51,555 nucleotides of DNA from Thiobacillus sp. (GCA_019459325.1 JAIBFA010000089.1:1-51555); one strand, 5' to 3'. Positions 25,539 through 34,968 are shown, counted from the stretch's first letter. A program made the numbers and translations. The notes: generated by a model not told the origin, from the sequence alone.

Positions 25539-26447
25539 TTGACCACACTGCAATCCGCTGCCGCGAGCACCCCTTCCCGTACCTCGGACGAAGCGCCGAC
25601 GGCAGAAGAGAGTCTGACCGCGCACGCCAAACGCGCGCTGCTCACCAGGCTGCGCACCAGGGTCACCGCCGTTCTCGATGCCGGCATCGCGTTGTTGCAA
25701 AGGCTGCGCAGGATAGCCGGCGGCGCGCAAGCCGCCGCGGAAGAAGAGGACAGACCCAGACCGCGGAATGACAGACCGAGGGAACGGCAAGGGTCGGCTG
25801 CTCCGCCCGTTGAAGCCGACGCATCCAAGCCAAAACGCCGGCTGCGCGCTTTCCTGATCTATGTCGGCCTCATGCTGGTGGGCGGGTTGGGGGGAGGCGC
25901 CCTCGCCTACACCCAGTTCCAGAAAGAGCTCGAGCGCCAGATCGAGGCAAGCCGAGGCCTGGAAGCCGCGCTCGCGAAAAAAACCCAACCCGATGCCAAG
26001 GCCTTGAAAACGTTTGAGGAAGAACTGGTCAGGCGCGACCAAGCGGAGAAAAAGCTGGCGTCCGCCTTCGCCGAGTTCTCGGCATCCACGGACACCTCCT
26101 ATTCACTGCTCAAAAACATGCTCGGCCAGCAGCTGGCAGAAAGCCGGCGCCTGGAAGCGGCACTGGCGGAAAACGCCCAATCCAGCGCGACCACCCGGAA
26201 AGCACTTGAGAAAGAGCTCGCCGAGCACGCGGAGTCCGCAACCGAGAAACAGCAGCAGCTCGATGCCGCGGAAAAACAGCTGGCCCTGCTGCTCGACCAG
26301 GCTGCCCCGAGCAGCGTCCAGCGGGAAGCGCCCGTCAGCCGCCGCAACGGCGGCAGCAGGACCCGCCCGCTCAAGACTGGTGACTGCACCCTGAATACCC
26401 AAAACGTCGGTGCACTGAAAGGCTGCATCGACGAGTTCAACCAGTAG
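25539..26447 (+). CDS. membrane-anchored coiled-coil protein
   Basis: A 302-residue protein of an unrecognised type. It has a charged, proline- and alanine-rich N-terminal part with an arginine-rich helix, one membrane helix near residues 105-125 (FLIYVGLMLVGGLGGGALAY), then about 140 residues of heptad-like coiled coil. The C-terminal stretch contains two cysteines (DCTLN and GCIDEF), likely exported. The TTG at 25539 has a GAGG six bases upstream, and no better start was seen. It is convergent with ppx, with zero bases between the two stops. It is probably an envelope scaffold; function unknown. Confidence 0.6.
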   Translation: MTTLQSAAASTPSRTSDEAPTAEESLTAHAKRALLTRLRTRVTAVLDAGIALLQRLRRIAGGAQAAAEEEDRPRPRNDRPRERQGSAAPPVEADASKPKRRLRAFLIYVGLMLVGGLGGGALAYTQFQKELERQIEASRGLEAALAKKTQPDAKALKTFEEELVRRDQAEKKLASAFAEFSASTDTSYSLLKNMLGQQLAESRRLEAALAENAQSSATTRKALEKELAEHAESATEKQQQLDAAEKQLALLLDQAAPSSVQREAPVSRRNGGSRTRPLKTGDCTLNTQNVGALKGCIDEFNQ

Positions 26448-27926
26448 TCAGCCGAACGCGTATTTCAATCCGACCGCGTGCCAGTGCGCGGCTTCCTCGT
26501 CCAGTGCGCGCTGGGTCAGCGGACGGCTCTCCAGCCAGCCTTCGGGCAGGATCAGACGATAACGCTTGTTGCCGGCTTCGACCTTCACCTCGGGCAGATG
26601 CGGTTCGGCGCGGCTGCGGCAGAGGATGACGGCCTGCCGCAGCAGCCACACCAGCTGGCGGTCGTTGTCGGACAGCGTAGCGTCAAGGGCAAATTCCGGC
26701 AGCTTGGCCAGGGCGCCGCGCTGGGCGCGTGCCAACAGCGCCAGGCGTGCCTGCTCGGAGCGCGAGAAGCCCGGCATGTCGGCGTTTTGCAGGATGTAGC
26801 CGGAATGGCGGTGATAGCCGCTGTGCGACACCATCAGGCCGATTTCGTGCAGACGCGCGGCCCATTCCAGAAAACGCACGTCGTTGTCACCCCCCTGCCC
26901 GGTGGCTAGCAGCAGCTTCAGCGCCACTTTGTTGACGCGTGCCGCCTGCTGGGTGTCGATGTGGTAGCGGCGCATGAATTCATCCACCGTGGCCTCGCGC
27001 ATGTCCTGCTTGTGGAAGCGTCCGAGCAGGTCGTAGAGGATGCCTTCGCGCATGGCGGTTTCGGCGACGTCCATCTGCTCGACGCCCAGCTCGGCAAACA
27101 GTCCGGACATGATGGCAAAGCCGCCGGCGATCACCGGGCGGCGGTCGCTGCGCAGCCCGGCCAATTCCAGGGCGTCGATCTGTCCCGCCTTGACCATCAG
27201 GCTGCGCAGGCGCGCCAGTCCCTCCGCCGTGATGCCTCTTTCAGACAGCCCGTTCTGTTCGAGGATTTCGCGCAAGGCGCGCGCGGTGCCGCTGGAACCG
27301 ATGGCCTGCTGCCAGTTGCTCCTGGAAAATTCGCGGGCGATGCGCTCGACCTCGGCACGCGCCGTCGTCTCGGCGGCTTTCAGCGCCGCCTTGTCGATGA
27401 CGCCGTCGGCGAAGAAGCGCCGCGAGAAGTTGACGCAGCCCATGTGCAGGCTTTCGCGCTCGTGCGGTTTCAGACCGTGGCCGATGATGAATTCGGTGGA
27501 GCCGCCGCCGATGTCGACCACCAGCCGGCGATCGGGCGAGGCCGGCAGCGAGTGGGCGACCCCCAGATAGATCAGCCGCGCCTCTTCGCGCCCGGCGACG
27601 ATTTCGATCGGATGGCCCAGCGCAGCTTCGGCCTGGCGGATGAAGGCGTCGGCGTTCTTGGCAATGCGCAGCGTGGACGTACCGATGCAGCGGACCGCCT
27701 CGGGTGACAGGCCGCGCAGGCGTTCACCAAAGCGCTGCAGGCAGGCCAGTGCGCGCGACTGGGTGGCCTCGTCGAGGCGCTTGTCGTCGTCGAGGCCACC
27801 GGCGAGACGCACGGTTTCCTTCAGCGAATCGAGCGGATACAACTGGTCGCCGGCCACCCGTGCCACTTCCAGGCGGAAGGAGTTGGAGCCGAGATCGACG
27901 GCAGCCAGCGTGTCGTAGGTTTTCAT
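26448..27926 (-). CDS. ppx: exopolyphosphatase / guanosine pentaphosphate phosphatase (Ppx/GppA)
   Basis: A 492-residue enzyme that removes terminal phosphates from polyphosphate or converts pppGpp to ppGpp. The ASKHA-type actin-fold motif DLGSNSFRLEVARV is at the start, and the signature VVDIGGGSTEFIIG follows near residue 145, then a C-terminal HD-like helical domain (LEWAARLHEIG, ...HSGYILQNADM). Its ATG overlaps the end of the SpmAB gene by four bases, so it is the last gene of a four-gene minus-strand operon. ppk is not in the window. Confidence 0.93.
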   Translation of the reverse strand: MKTYDTLAAVDLGSNSFRLEVARVAGDQLYPLDSLKETVRLAGGLDDDKRLDEATQSRALACLQRFGERLRGLSPEAVRCIGTSTLRIAKNADAFIRQAEAALGHPIEIVAGREEARLIYLGVAHSLPASPDRRLVVDIGGGSTEFIIGHGLKPHERESLHMGCVNFSRRFFADGVIDKAALKAAETTARAEVERIAREFSRSNWQQAIGSSGTARALREILEQNGLSERGITAEGLARLRSLMVKAGQIDALELAGLRSDRRPVIAGGFAIMSGLFAELGVEQMDVAETAMREGILYDLLGRFHKQDMREATVDEFMRRYHIDTQQAARVNKVALKLLLATGQGGDNDVRFLEWAARLHEIGLMVSHSGYHRHSGYILQNADMPGFSRSEQARLALLARAQRGALAKLPEFALDATLSDNDRQLVWLLRQAVILCRSRAEPHLPEVKVEAGNKRYRLILPEGWLESRPLTQRALDEEAAHWHAVGLKYAFG

Positions 27927-29161
27927 GCGACGGTGCCAAAGAAGAGATAGGCCATGCCGATGGCAGCAAGGATACCGGCGACGTCGGCGATCAGCCCGCA
28001 GGCGACAGCGTGGCGCACCCGTTTGATGCCGACCGCGCCAAAGTACACCGCCAGCACATAGAACGTCGTCTCGGTGCTGCCCTGCACGATGGAGGCGAGG
28101 CGGCCTGCGAACGAATCAGCGCCGTGGGTCTGCATGGTGTCGATCATCATGGCACGCGCGCCGCTTCCGGAAAACGGTTTCATCAGCGCGGTCGGCAGGC
28201 CGTCGACCCAGCGGGCATCGTAGCCCAGCGTCAGCACGGCGCCACGGATCGCCCCCATCAGCAGGTCGAGCGCGCCACTGGCGCGGAACACGGCAATCGC
28301 CACCAGCATCGCGACAAGATACGGGATGATCGTGACAGCGGTGTGAAAGCCTTCCTTGGCGCCCTCGATGAAAGCCTCGTAGGCGTTGACGCGACGCCGC
28401 ACCGCCATCAGCAAAAAGGTGGCGACGATGCCGAACAGCAGGACGTTGCTGAGGATCGACGACTGCCGCGTCATCGCGGCGGAATCGAGGCTGCCGAAAT
28501 ACAGCACCAGCCCGCCGATCAGCGCGGTGGCCCCGCCGAGGTAGGCCATGGTGACGCGGTTCCACAGGTACAGGCGCTGGAAGAAGCCGGTGACAAAGAG
28601 GCCGATCAGGGTGCCGATGTAGGTGGTGATCAGGAGCGGCACGAAGACGTCGGTGGGGTCGGCCGCGCCGAGCTGCGCGCGGTAGGTGAAGATGGTGACC
28701 GGCAGCAGGGTGACCGAGGCGGTGTTGATCACCAGAAACAGGATTTGCGCGTCGCTCGCGGTGTCGCTGGAAGGATTGAGCTTCTGCAGTTCCTGCATCG
28801 CCTTGATGCCGAGCGGCGTCGCGGCATTGTCGAGCCCCAGCATGTTGGCGCCCATGTTCATGGTCATCGCGCCGAGCGCGGGGTGATTCGCAGGCACTTC
28901 AGGAAACAGGCGGCGGAACAGCGGCGCGAGGCCGCGCGTCAGCAATTCGAGCATGCCGGCGCGCTCGCCGATTTTCATCACGCCGAGCCACAGCGCCATC
29001 ACGCCGGTGAGGCCGAGCGCGATTTCAAACGCCGCCTTGCTGCTGTCGAACAAGGCCTTCACCAGCGCGGCGAAGATGCCGACGTCGCCGAGGACAAGCA
29101 GTTTGAATGACGCGATGAGAAAGGCGACGAGAATGAAGCCAATCCACAGCGCGTTGAGCAT
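27923..29161 (-). CDS. SpmA-SpmB fusion (nucleoside-recognition domain) membrane protein
   Basis: A 412-residue integral membrane protein. The N-terminal half matches spore maturation protein A, with MNMGANMLGLDNAATPLGIKAM. The C-terminal half matches SpmB, with the SGSGARAMMIDTM and VQGSTETTFYVLAVYFG motifs. In spore formers these are two proteins with a role in core dehydration; in proteobacteria the fused form has no known function, but the domain is a nucleoside-recognition/transport-type fold. It is followed by ppx with a four-base overlap and preceded by the CobD/CbiB-like gene with a gap of 7 bp. Confidence 0.87.
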   Translation of the reverse strand: MLNALWIGFILVAFLIASFKLLVLGDVGIFAALVKALFDSSKAAFEIALGLTGVMALWLGVMKIGERAGMLELLTRGLAPLFRRLFPEVPANHPALGAMTMNMGANMLGLDNAATPLGIKAMQELQKLNPSSDTASDAQILFLVINTASVTLLPVTIFTYRAQLGAADPTDVFVPLLITTYIGTLIGLFVTGFFQRLYLWNRVTMAYLGGATALIGGLVLYFGSLDSAAMTRQSSILSNVLLFGIVATFLLMAVRRRVNAYEAFIEGAKEGFHTAVTIIPYLVAMLVAIAVFRASGALDLLMGAIRGAVLTLGYDARWVDGLPTALMKPFSGSGARAMMIDTMQTHGADSFAGRLASIVQGSTETTFYVLAVYFGAVGIKRVRHAVACGLIADVAGILAAIGMAYLFFGTVA

Positions 29162-29168
29162 GAACGGC

Positions 29169-30086
29169 TTAAGCGACCCAGCCGGCGATGACGACCAGTA
29201 GCCCTGCCACCAGCCAGATCACCAGGCCGCGCCAGATCATGCTGACAGCACTGTCGATGCAGTCGGCGTCGGGGGTCTGGCCGGTCCCGAGTTCGGGCCG
29301 CCACACGGTTTCATCGCCCACGTTGACGCTCTGCCCCAGCCGTATTCCCATGGCGCCGGCGCCGGCGGCCAGCACCACGCCCTCTTCCGGTTCCGGCCAA
29401 CTGTCGGCCTGGGTGCGCCAGCAATAGGTGGCATCCTCGAAGTTGCCCGCAATGGCATAGGTCAGCGCGGTCAGCCGCGCTGGCAGCCAGTTGATGACAT
29501 GAAATGCACGCTGGGCAAACCCGCCGAAGCGTCCCCGGCTGCTTACCCAGCGCCGCGCCAGAATCGATGCGGCGCGGAACAGTACCGCACCGACCGGCCC
29601 CAGCGGCACCAGCAGCACGAACCAGAGCAGCACACCGAACATCTGCCGGTGGCTCGCGGCCATCACCTGCTCGATGCTGACGCGCGCCATGTCGTCGGCG
29701 CTGAACCGGCTGGCATCGCCGCCGCGCCAGTCACCGAGCTGCACGCGCGCACCGTCGAGGTCGCCGGCACGCAGCAGACGCGCGATCTGCTCGGCGTTGT
29801 CGCTGAAATATTTGAACCCCAGCGTGAAATACAGCACCACCACATTCCACGCCCAGCCGAGGACGGGGCTGACGCCGTCGAGCAGGACAAAAACCAGCCA
29901 CACGCCCGCCAGCACCGGCAGCATGGCCAGCGCCCAGGCAATCGCACCGTGGCTGTATTCGCCGGCATTGAAACGACGCTCGAGCCACTGGGTGAAACGG
30001 GAGTAGTGCTGGTAGTGCGGCAAGGGCTGCCGCAACGGGCGCAAATGTTCGAGGGCAAGCGCGGCCAGAACGGAGAAGAATGCCAT
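29169..30086 (-). CDS. CobD/CbiB-family membrane protein (AmpE-like)
   Basis: A 305-residue membrane protein typical of betaproteobacteria, often annotated as a CobD/CbiB family protein. It starts FFSVLAALALEHLRPL, has several hydrophobic helices (AIAWALAMLPVLAGVWLV, FHVINWLPARLTALTYAIAG), and its C-terminal helix ends in GWVA. It lacks the company of other cobalamin genes, so true adenosylcobinamide-phosphate synthase activity is doubtful. Its ATG overlaps the stop of the preceding GyrI-like gene and a further gene follows after 7 bp, all on one strand. Confidence 0.8.
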   Translation of the reverse strand: MAFFSVLAALALEHLRPLRQPLPHYQHYSRFTQWLERRFNAGEYSHGAIAWALAMLPVLAGVWLVFVLLDGVSPVLGWAWNVVVLYFTLGFKYFSDNAEQIARLLRAGDLDGARVQLGDWRGGDASRFSADDMARVSIEQVMAASHRQMFGVLLWFVLLVPLGPVGAVLFRAASILARRWVSSRGRFGGFAQRAFHVINWLPARLTALTYAIAGNFEDATYCWRTQADSWPEPEEGVVLAAGAGAMGIRLGQSVNVGDETVWRPELGTGQTPDADCIDSAVSMIWRGLVIWLVAGLLVVIAGWVA

Positions 30087-30613
30087 CAGCGATTCATCTC
30101 CAGGATGAAGGTGCCGATGCGGTTGGCCTGGCCCGCCGGACGGTACAGTTCCACCGTCGGCATGACGATGGCCTGGCCACTCGGCTCAAGGGTATCGGAC
30201 AGCGCCTGATAGGCCTTGGACGGCGCCAGCAGCACGGCTGCCTCCACCTGTGCGGCATAAACCGGACGGCGCTCGATACGCCCTTCCTTCAGACCTTCCG
30301 GAATCGGGGCGCCCTCGGCCAGGGTGTAGCCCAGCTGCGCGCGCACCTTGCCGCTGGCTGCGCGCGGGTCGTCGAGAATCACGCTGATCGTGTCGCCCGC
30401 CTCCACCTTCGCGGCGTCGAACTCATCCAGCGCCTTGCGCTGCGTCTTGCGCATGTTGCTGATCGGGCCTTCGTAGTCCAGATAAGCATAGCGATACGGC
30501 CCCGCCTCGGTTTCGGTGACGCTGACGGCGTTGAACCCGCCCCACCACCAGAACACTGCCAGCAGCGGTAATACGAACGCCAGCACAAACGCCGGCCACT
30601 GTTTTTTGAGCAC
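30086..30613 (-). CDS. GyrI-like domain protein, membrane-anchored
   Basis: A 175-residue protein with one N-terminal hydrophobic segment (FVLAFVLPLLAVFWWWGGF) followed by a GyrI/effector-binding-like (SHS2) domain of about 140 residues (YRYAYLDYEGPISNMRKTQ, IPEGLKEGRIERRPVYAAQVE, PTVELYRPAGQANRIGTFILEM). Related domains bind small molecules or inhibit gyrase; the anchored form here probably binds an envelope or cytosolic ligand. It is the first gene of a four-gene minus-strand operon and is divergent from the SoxH-like gene, with a 199-bp intergenic region. Confidence 0.72.
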   Translation of the reverse strand: MLKKQWPAFVLAFVLPLLAVFWWWGGFNAVSVTETEAGPYRYAYLDYEGPISNMRKTQRKALDEFDAAKVEAGDTISVILDDPRAASGKVRAQLGYTLAEGAPIPEGLKEGRIERRPVYAAQVEAAVLLAPSKAYQALSDTLEPSGQAIVMPTVELYRPAGQANRIGTFILEMNR

Positions 30614-30812
30614 GAATGACCCCCTACTTTTACTGGGGAAGATACCACAGCAATCCAGCCGGTGCTTCGGTGCCGCCCCGCGCCGGCGTGTGCCGGATCA
30701 TTTGCAGCGGATCGATCAAGCCCGGGTACCGATGCGAGTGTGCTGACACGCCGCCCCGCCCGGCCCGGTGGAACGGGGGGACTATAATTCGGGGCAGCTT
30801 CGGGAGCCTGCC

Positions 30813-31775
30813 ATGATCATTCGTCTGCTGTTCAGCCTGCTGTGTCTTGCGCTTCTGCCCGCCGCCCATGCGGCCCAGCCCCCCAAAATCAATGAAGCGA
30901 CGGTGCCGATGCAAGCCGTACGGCTGGGCACCCACAGCTACTTCGTAGAAGGTCTTCCGGGCGCGGCGTCCAGCGAAAATCAGGGCTTCATGTCGAACGC
31001 CGGCTTCGTCGTCACGCGCGACGGCGTAGTGGTGTTCGACGCGCTGGCCTCGGCGCCGCTGGCCGAAAAACTGGTCAGCCAGATTCGCACGATCACCCGT
31101 CAGCCGATCAGGCGGGTGATCATCAGCCATTACCACGCCGACCACTTCTACGGCCTGCAGGTATTCAAGAAACTCGGCGCAGAAATCTGGGCGCACCGTG
31201 CAGCCGTAGGGGCCACGCGCACCGAAGAGGCCGCCTTGCGCCTGGCCCAGCGCAAGGAAGCGCTTTTCCCCTGGGTGGACGACGACACCCAATTGCTGGA
31301 GGCGGACCGCTTTCTGGAAGGCGACATGGATTTTGAAATGGGCGGCGTGCGGTTCGCGCTACGCCATGTCGGTCCGGCCCACTCCCGCGAAGATCTGGCG
31401 ATGCTGGTCCGGGAAGACCGCGTGCTCTTTGCCGGCGACCTGGTGTTTCGCGGCCGCGTGCCGTTTGTCGGCGACGCCGACAGCCGCGCCTGGATCGCCG
31501 CACTCGACAAGCTGATCACGCTCGATCCCACGGTTCTGGTGCCTGGTCACGGCGCGCCCTCGCGCACGCCGCGCGCCGACCTCGTCTTCACCCGCGACTA
31601 TCTGCGCTATCTGCGCGAGCAGATGGGCCCGGCCGCCCGCAACCTCGTCCCTTTTGAAGAAGCCTATGAAAAAACCGACTGGTCGAAATATCGCGCCCTG
31701 CCGGCATTCGAAGAAGCCAACCGGGTCAACGCGTACAACCAGTATTTGCGGCTGGAACAGGAAGGCGCGGAGTAA
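30813..31775 (+). CDS. exported MBL-fold metallo-hydrolase (SoxH-like)
   Basis: A 320-residue secreted hydrolase. After a signal peptide (IIRLLFSLLCLALLPAAHAA) comes a metallo-beta-lactamase fold with the zinc motif HYHADHFYG, a further histidine in HVGPAHSRED, an aspartate in AGDLVF, and a closing VLVPGHGAP. The sequence resembles SoxH and the quinoprotein-relay zinc hydrolases of sulfur oxidisers and methylotrophs. The substrate is not known. The ATG at 30813 has a GGGAG upstream. It is divergent from the GyrI-like operon. Confidence 0.83.
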   Translation: MIIRLLFSLLCLALLPAAHAAQPPKINEATVPMQAVRLGTHSYFVEGLPGAASSENQGFMSNAGFVVTRDGVVVFDALASAPLAEKLVSQIRTITRQPIRRVIISHYHADHFYGLQVFKKLGAEIWAHRAAVGATRTEEAALRLAQRKEALFPWVDDDTQLLEADRFLEGDMDFEMGGVRFALRHVGPAHSREDLAMLVREDRVLFAGDLVFRGRVPFVGDADSRAWIAALDKLITLDPTVLVPGHGAPSRTPRADLVFTRDYLRYLREQMGPAARNLVPFEEAYEKTDWSKYRALPAFEEANRVNAYNQYLRLEQEGAE

Positions 31776-31904
31776 ATGCAAGCTGGACCGAGTCGCACTG
31801 ATTGACGCCATAGCGAGATAAATCGCATTCCCCACTACCCCGTCCCACTCATAAAGCGCGATAATCGCCGTCAATAAGAAAATCGACGAAAACTTATTCG
31901 CCCC

Positions 31905-33509
31905 ATGCTTTGCCCCCCGGAAGAACTGCTGCAAAAAAACCAGGCGTTGTCGAACACGTGGCAGCGTTATCAGTCTGCCCCCAGTTTCGAGAGCTTCGTC
32001 GAGCTGGCGGTATCGATCAACAGCTTCACCGAGTTTCTGATCGACAAGGGCATCACCGCCCTGCATCACGCCAGCCATCAGCTGGAGCAGGTGACGCTGG
32101 CCCTGTTCAACAAGGATGTCGCGCATCCGCTGCCGCAAGCCGCGCTGGACGATCTGAACGAACGCGTGCTGGCCTTGGGCCGCATGGCGAGTACCCATGC
32201 CACAGCCGCGGCCGGCCTGGTCGAACGGCGCCATGATCCGCAGCAGTCCGCCTCTCACGACATACGGGTGGGCCAGACCTGGCTGATCGGACACGACCAG
32301 ACAGTCTGGGCTGACCTGCAGGCCCAGCTCGGCTATTTCGGCATGTGCGCGGAGTTCATCGCCTGGGATCAGCCCCTGCCGGACAGCACGGACATCGCCC
32401 CCTTGCTGCTGCTCGACATGAGCAAGCTTCCCGAAGCCGAATGGAGCGCCCGCATCCAGTCGCTTCGGCAACGGTTTTCGATGGGTCAGCTGATCGGCCT
32501 CGAGGTGCGCTCCGACTTCGATCAGTTGCAGCAAGCGCTGCGTAGCGGGTGCGATAGCTGCCTGCTGGAAGGCACGCCCCCGCATGCCATCATCGAGCAC
32601 ATCATGGAACTGAACGAGCGCCACGAGCAGGAAGCGTATCGTGTGCTGATCGTGGAAGACTCCAAGACGGCCAGCCACCTGATCCGCCGCACCCTGGAAG
32701 AAAACCAGATCGTCTCGGAGATCGTCAACGATCCGCGCCAGGTCCTGAATGCGCTGCGGCAGTTCAACCCCGACCTGATCCTGATGGACATGTACATGCC
32801 GAACTGCACCGGCGTCGAGGCCGCGCGCATCATCCGTCAGCACAGCGAATTTCTCAGCACGCCGATCGTCTATCTGTCGGGCGAAACCAACGTCGCCCTG
32901 CAGGTCGACGCCATGCGACTGGGCGGCGACCACTTCCTCACCAAGCCGTTCAACCCGGTGTTCCTCAACGCGATCGTCAAGAGCAAGATCGAGCGCTACC
33001 GGGCGCTGCGCCGCACCATGTACCACGACAGCCTGACCGGCCTGCTCAACCATTCCAGCGGCAAGCACACGCTGGACATGCTGCTGTCCAGCGTGTCGCA
33101 CGAGGGCGGGTTCCTGTCGGTGGTGATGATGGACATCGACCATTTCAAGCAGGTCAACGACACCTACGGCCACCCCGTCGGCGATCAGGTCATCCGCAGC
33201 CTGTCGTGGCTGCTCAAGCAACGCCTGCGCAAGCAGGACATCATCTGTCGCTACGGCGGTGAGGAATTCCTCGTCGGCCTGCCGCACACCGATGCCGAAC
33301 AGGCATACGCCGTCATGGATCGCATCCGGCAGGATTTCGCGCAAATCCGCCACCCCCACGGCGACACCCATTTTCTTGCCACGGCAAGCGGCGGCATCGC
33401 CACCTATCCGCTCTATCCCAACGGCGATGCCCTGATCAAGGCCGCGGACGAAGCGCTCTATCGGGCCAAGCACGGCGGCCGCAACCGCATTCACACTGAC
33501 GAAGACTGA
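31905..33509 (+). CDS. receiver-GGDEF response regulator (diguanylate cyclase)
   Basis: A 534-residue soluble protein. Residues 1-130 are helical (SFTEFLIDKGITALHHASHQ, HPt-like in length). Residues about 130-240 form a degenerate receiver. A second, intact receiver follows, with EDSKTASHLIRRTL, the phospho-acceptor aspartate in LILMDMYMP, and the lysine in LTKPFNP. The C-terminal cyclase has GGEEF instead of GGDEF (both active forms) and a typical RxxD inhibitory site (RKQD) five residues before it. The layout recalls PleD. The gene is preceded by 129 bp without a gene. Confidence 0.9.
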   Translation: MLCPPEELLQKNQALSNTWQRYQSAPSFESFVELAVSINSFTEFLIDKGITALHHASHQLEQVTLALFNKDVAHPLPQAALDDLNERVLALGRMASTHATAAAGLVERRHDPQQSASHDIRVGQTWLIGHDQTVWADLQAQLGYFGMCAEFIAWDQPLPDSTDIAPLLLLDMSKLPEAEWSARIQSLRQRFSMGQLIGLEVRSDFDQLQQALRSGCDSCLLEGTPPHAIIEHIMELNERHEQEAYRVLIVEDSKTASHLIRRTLEENQIVSEIVNDPRQVLNALRQFNPDLILMDMYMPNCTGVEAARIIRQHSEFLSTPIVYLSGETNVALQVDAMRLGGDHFLTKPFNPVFLNAIVKSKIERYRALRRTMYHDSLTGLLNHSSGKHTLDMLLSSVSHEGGFLSVVMMDIDHFKQVNDTYGHPVGDQVIRSLSWLLKQRLRKQDIICRYGGEEFLVGLPHTDAEQAYAVMDRIRQDFAQIRHPHGDTHFLATASGGIATYPLYPNGDALIKAADEALYRAKHGGRNRIHTDED

Positions 33510-33530
33510 GTGCAGCGAACCGCCGCGCGC

Positions 33531-34280
33531 TCAGCCGAGGATCAGCTTCAGACCGATCAGTATCGTCACGATTTCAAACGCCCGTTTGATCCACAGGTTG
33601 CCTTTCCTGATCGCCAGGTGGCTGCCCAGATAGCCGCCGATGATCGAGCCGGCCAGCAGCGCCGGCATCCAGTCCCACGCCACTGTGCCGATCACGCCCA
33701 GCACCAGCGCGCCGGTGCCGTTCCACACCAGGCCGCAGAGGATCAGCGTGTAGGCCACGGCACGCGTGTAGTCGAGTCCGAAATAGCGGATCAGCCAGAT
33801 GGTGAGAAACAGCCCGGTTCCGCTGGTGATCGAGCCGTTTAGAAAACCGACGACAAACAGCCCTGCCATGCCGCCGACCAGCGCCGCGCCCTCCCGGTTT
33901 TTCGGCGCATGGTCCATGCCTAGCCTGGGCTTGAACACCGAATAGAGCCCCAGGCCCAGCGTCAGAACCCCCAGCGACAGGGTGGCGACCCGCTCGGGAA
34001 TCTGCAGGATGGTCACTGCGCCCAGTACCACGCCGGGCAGCCCCGCGCCCAGGATGATCAGCGAGAAGCGGCGTTCGAGATGCGATTCCTTCAGATGCCT
34101 GAGCGTGGCGCCGAGTCCAAGCGCGACGCTGGCGACCTTGTGGGTGGCGAGCGCCACGCCGAACGGCAGCCCCAAAAAAATCAGCATGGGAAACTGGATC
34201 AGCCCTGCCCCGCCGCCTGACAGGGCCGAAAAGAAATTCGCCGCCAGCGAGGCGACGAAGAGGATCAACTGCTCCAGCAC
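33531..34280 (-). CDS. TauE/SafE-family sulfite/sulfonate exporter
   Basis: A 249-residue membrane protein with seven to eight helices. The opening FSALSGGGAGLIQFPMLIFLG and the pseudo-repeated GFLNGSITSGTGLFLTIWL are typical of the family, which exports sulfite, organosulfonates or related anions. Its gene is the last of a minus-strand set, 5 bp after the DUF190 gene and possibly cotranscribed with crcB. In a sulfur-oxidising host it would fit sulfite efflux, which is inference. Confidence 0.87.
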   Translation of the reverse strand: MLEQLILFVASLAANFFSALSGGGAGLIQFPMLIFLGLPFGVALATHKVASVALGLGATLRHLKESHLERRFSLIILGAGLPGVVLGAVTILQIPERVATLSLGVLTLGLGLYSVFKPRLGMDHAPKNREGAALVGGMAGLFVVGFLNGSITSGTGLFLTIWLIRYFGLDYTRAVAYTLILCGLVWNGTGALVLGVIGTVAWDWMPALLAGSIIGGYLGSHLAIRKGNLWIKRAFEIVTILIGLKLILG

Positions 34281-34285
34281 GCTGC

Positions 34286-34597
34286 TTAGGCAGTGATGCC
34301 GATTTCGGCCGGTAGTCTGGCGTAGACCAGTTTCAAATCCGCTTCGGTGATGGCCTTCAACAGCTGGTCGGCCATCGCCGCATCGACGAAGAACTCCACC
34401 ACCACCGGCAGTTCGCCCGCCAGTTCGAAGAATCCCACGTCATGTCGACCGTGACGGCCGAATCCCGCGATGGCGCGGAACGCCGAACCGCCAGCGATGC
34501 CGAGCGCCTGCGCCGCATCGAGCAGCCATTCGTAGGTCAGCTTGCCGTGGTGGCGGCTGGCTTCGGACACAAACACCTGCAGGCAGACAGCGTTCAT
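34286..34597 (-). CDS. DUF190 (PII-like) protein
   Basis: A 103-residue protein of the DUF190 family, which has a PII-like fold. It is recognised by the [29 protein letters not shown] segment with HxRHD-type charges and by [17 protein letters not shown]190 genes are often found beside fluoride exporters, and this one overlaps crcB by four bases (ATGA), so it is likely a cytosolic regulator or partner of the CrcB channel. The ATG at 34597 is fixed by that overlap. Confidence 0.85.
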   Translation of the reverse strand: MNAVCLQVFVSEASRHHGKLTYEWLLDAAQALGIAGGSAFRAIAGFGRHGRHDVGFFELAGELPVVVEFFVDAAMADQLLKAITEADLKLVYARLPAEIGITA

Positions 34598-34968
34598 TTG
34601 AAAAGCCTCATCGAATAAAAGCCCAGTCCGGTGGCAAGAAAGGACCCCAGCATGTGGGAAAACGCGATCAGTCCGCCGGTCAGCCACAGGCCGCGCATCA
34701 GCGCGGTGACGACTTCGGCGGAAAAGGTGGAGAAGGTGGTGAGCCCGCCGAGCAGGCCGGTGATGAGAAACAGCCGCGCTTCCGGGGGCACGCCGGGGTG
34801 CTCGGCAAACCAGGCGATGACCAGGCCGATGAAATAGCCTCCGATCAGATTGGCGGCCAGCGTGCCGAGCGGCAGCGAGGGAAATGCGGGGTTGAGCCAC
34901 AAGCCCAATCCCCAGCGCAACCACGCACCGATGGCCGCGCCCAGGCCGATGGCGAGGAAGGCGATCAT
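34594..34968 (-). CDS. crcB: fluoride ion channel CrcB (Fluc)
   Basis: A 124-residue four-helix membrane protein of the Fluc family, which exports fluoride as a dual-topology dimer. The signature [15 protein letters not shown] and the opening [20 protein letters not shown] are present. It is the first gene of crcB-DUF190-tauE. The 52 bp upstream contains no recognisable fluoride riboswitch. Confidence in the family is high. Confidence 0.93.
   Translation of the reverse strand: MIAFLAIGLGAAIGAWLRWGLGLWLNPAFPSLPLGTLAANLIGGYFIGLVIAWFAEHPGVPPEARLFLITGLLGGLTTFSTFSAEVVTALMRGLWLTGGLIAFSHMLGSFLATGLGFYSMRLFK

Noticed and set aside
27704-29110. 468-codon plus-strand frame
   Set aside because: Antisense to the SpmAB and Ppx genes, with a histidine/glutamine/arginine-rich composition and no recognisable domain.
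31359-33494. 711-codon open frame on the minus strand
   Set aside because: Antisense shadow of the receiver-GGDEF gene; long empty frames are expected opposite high-GC genes.
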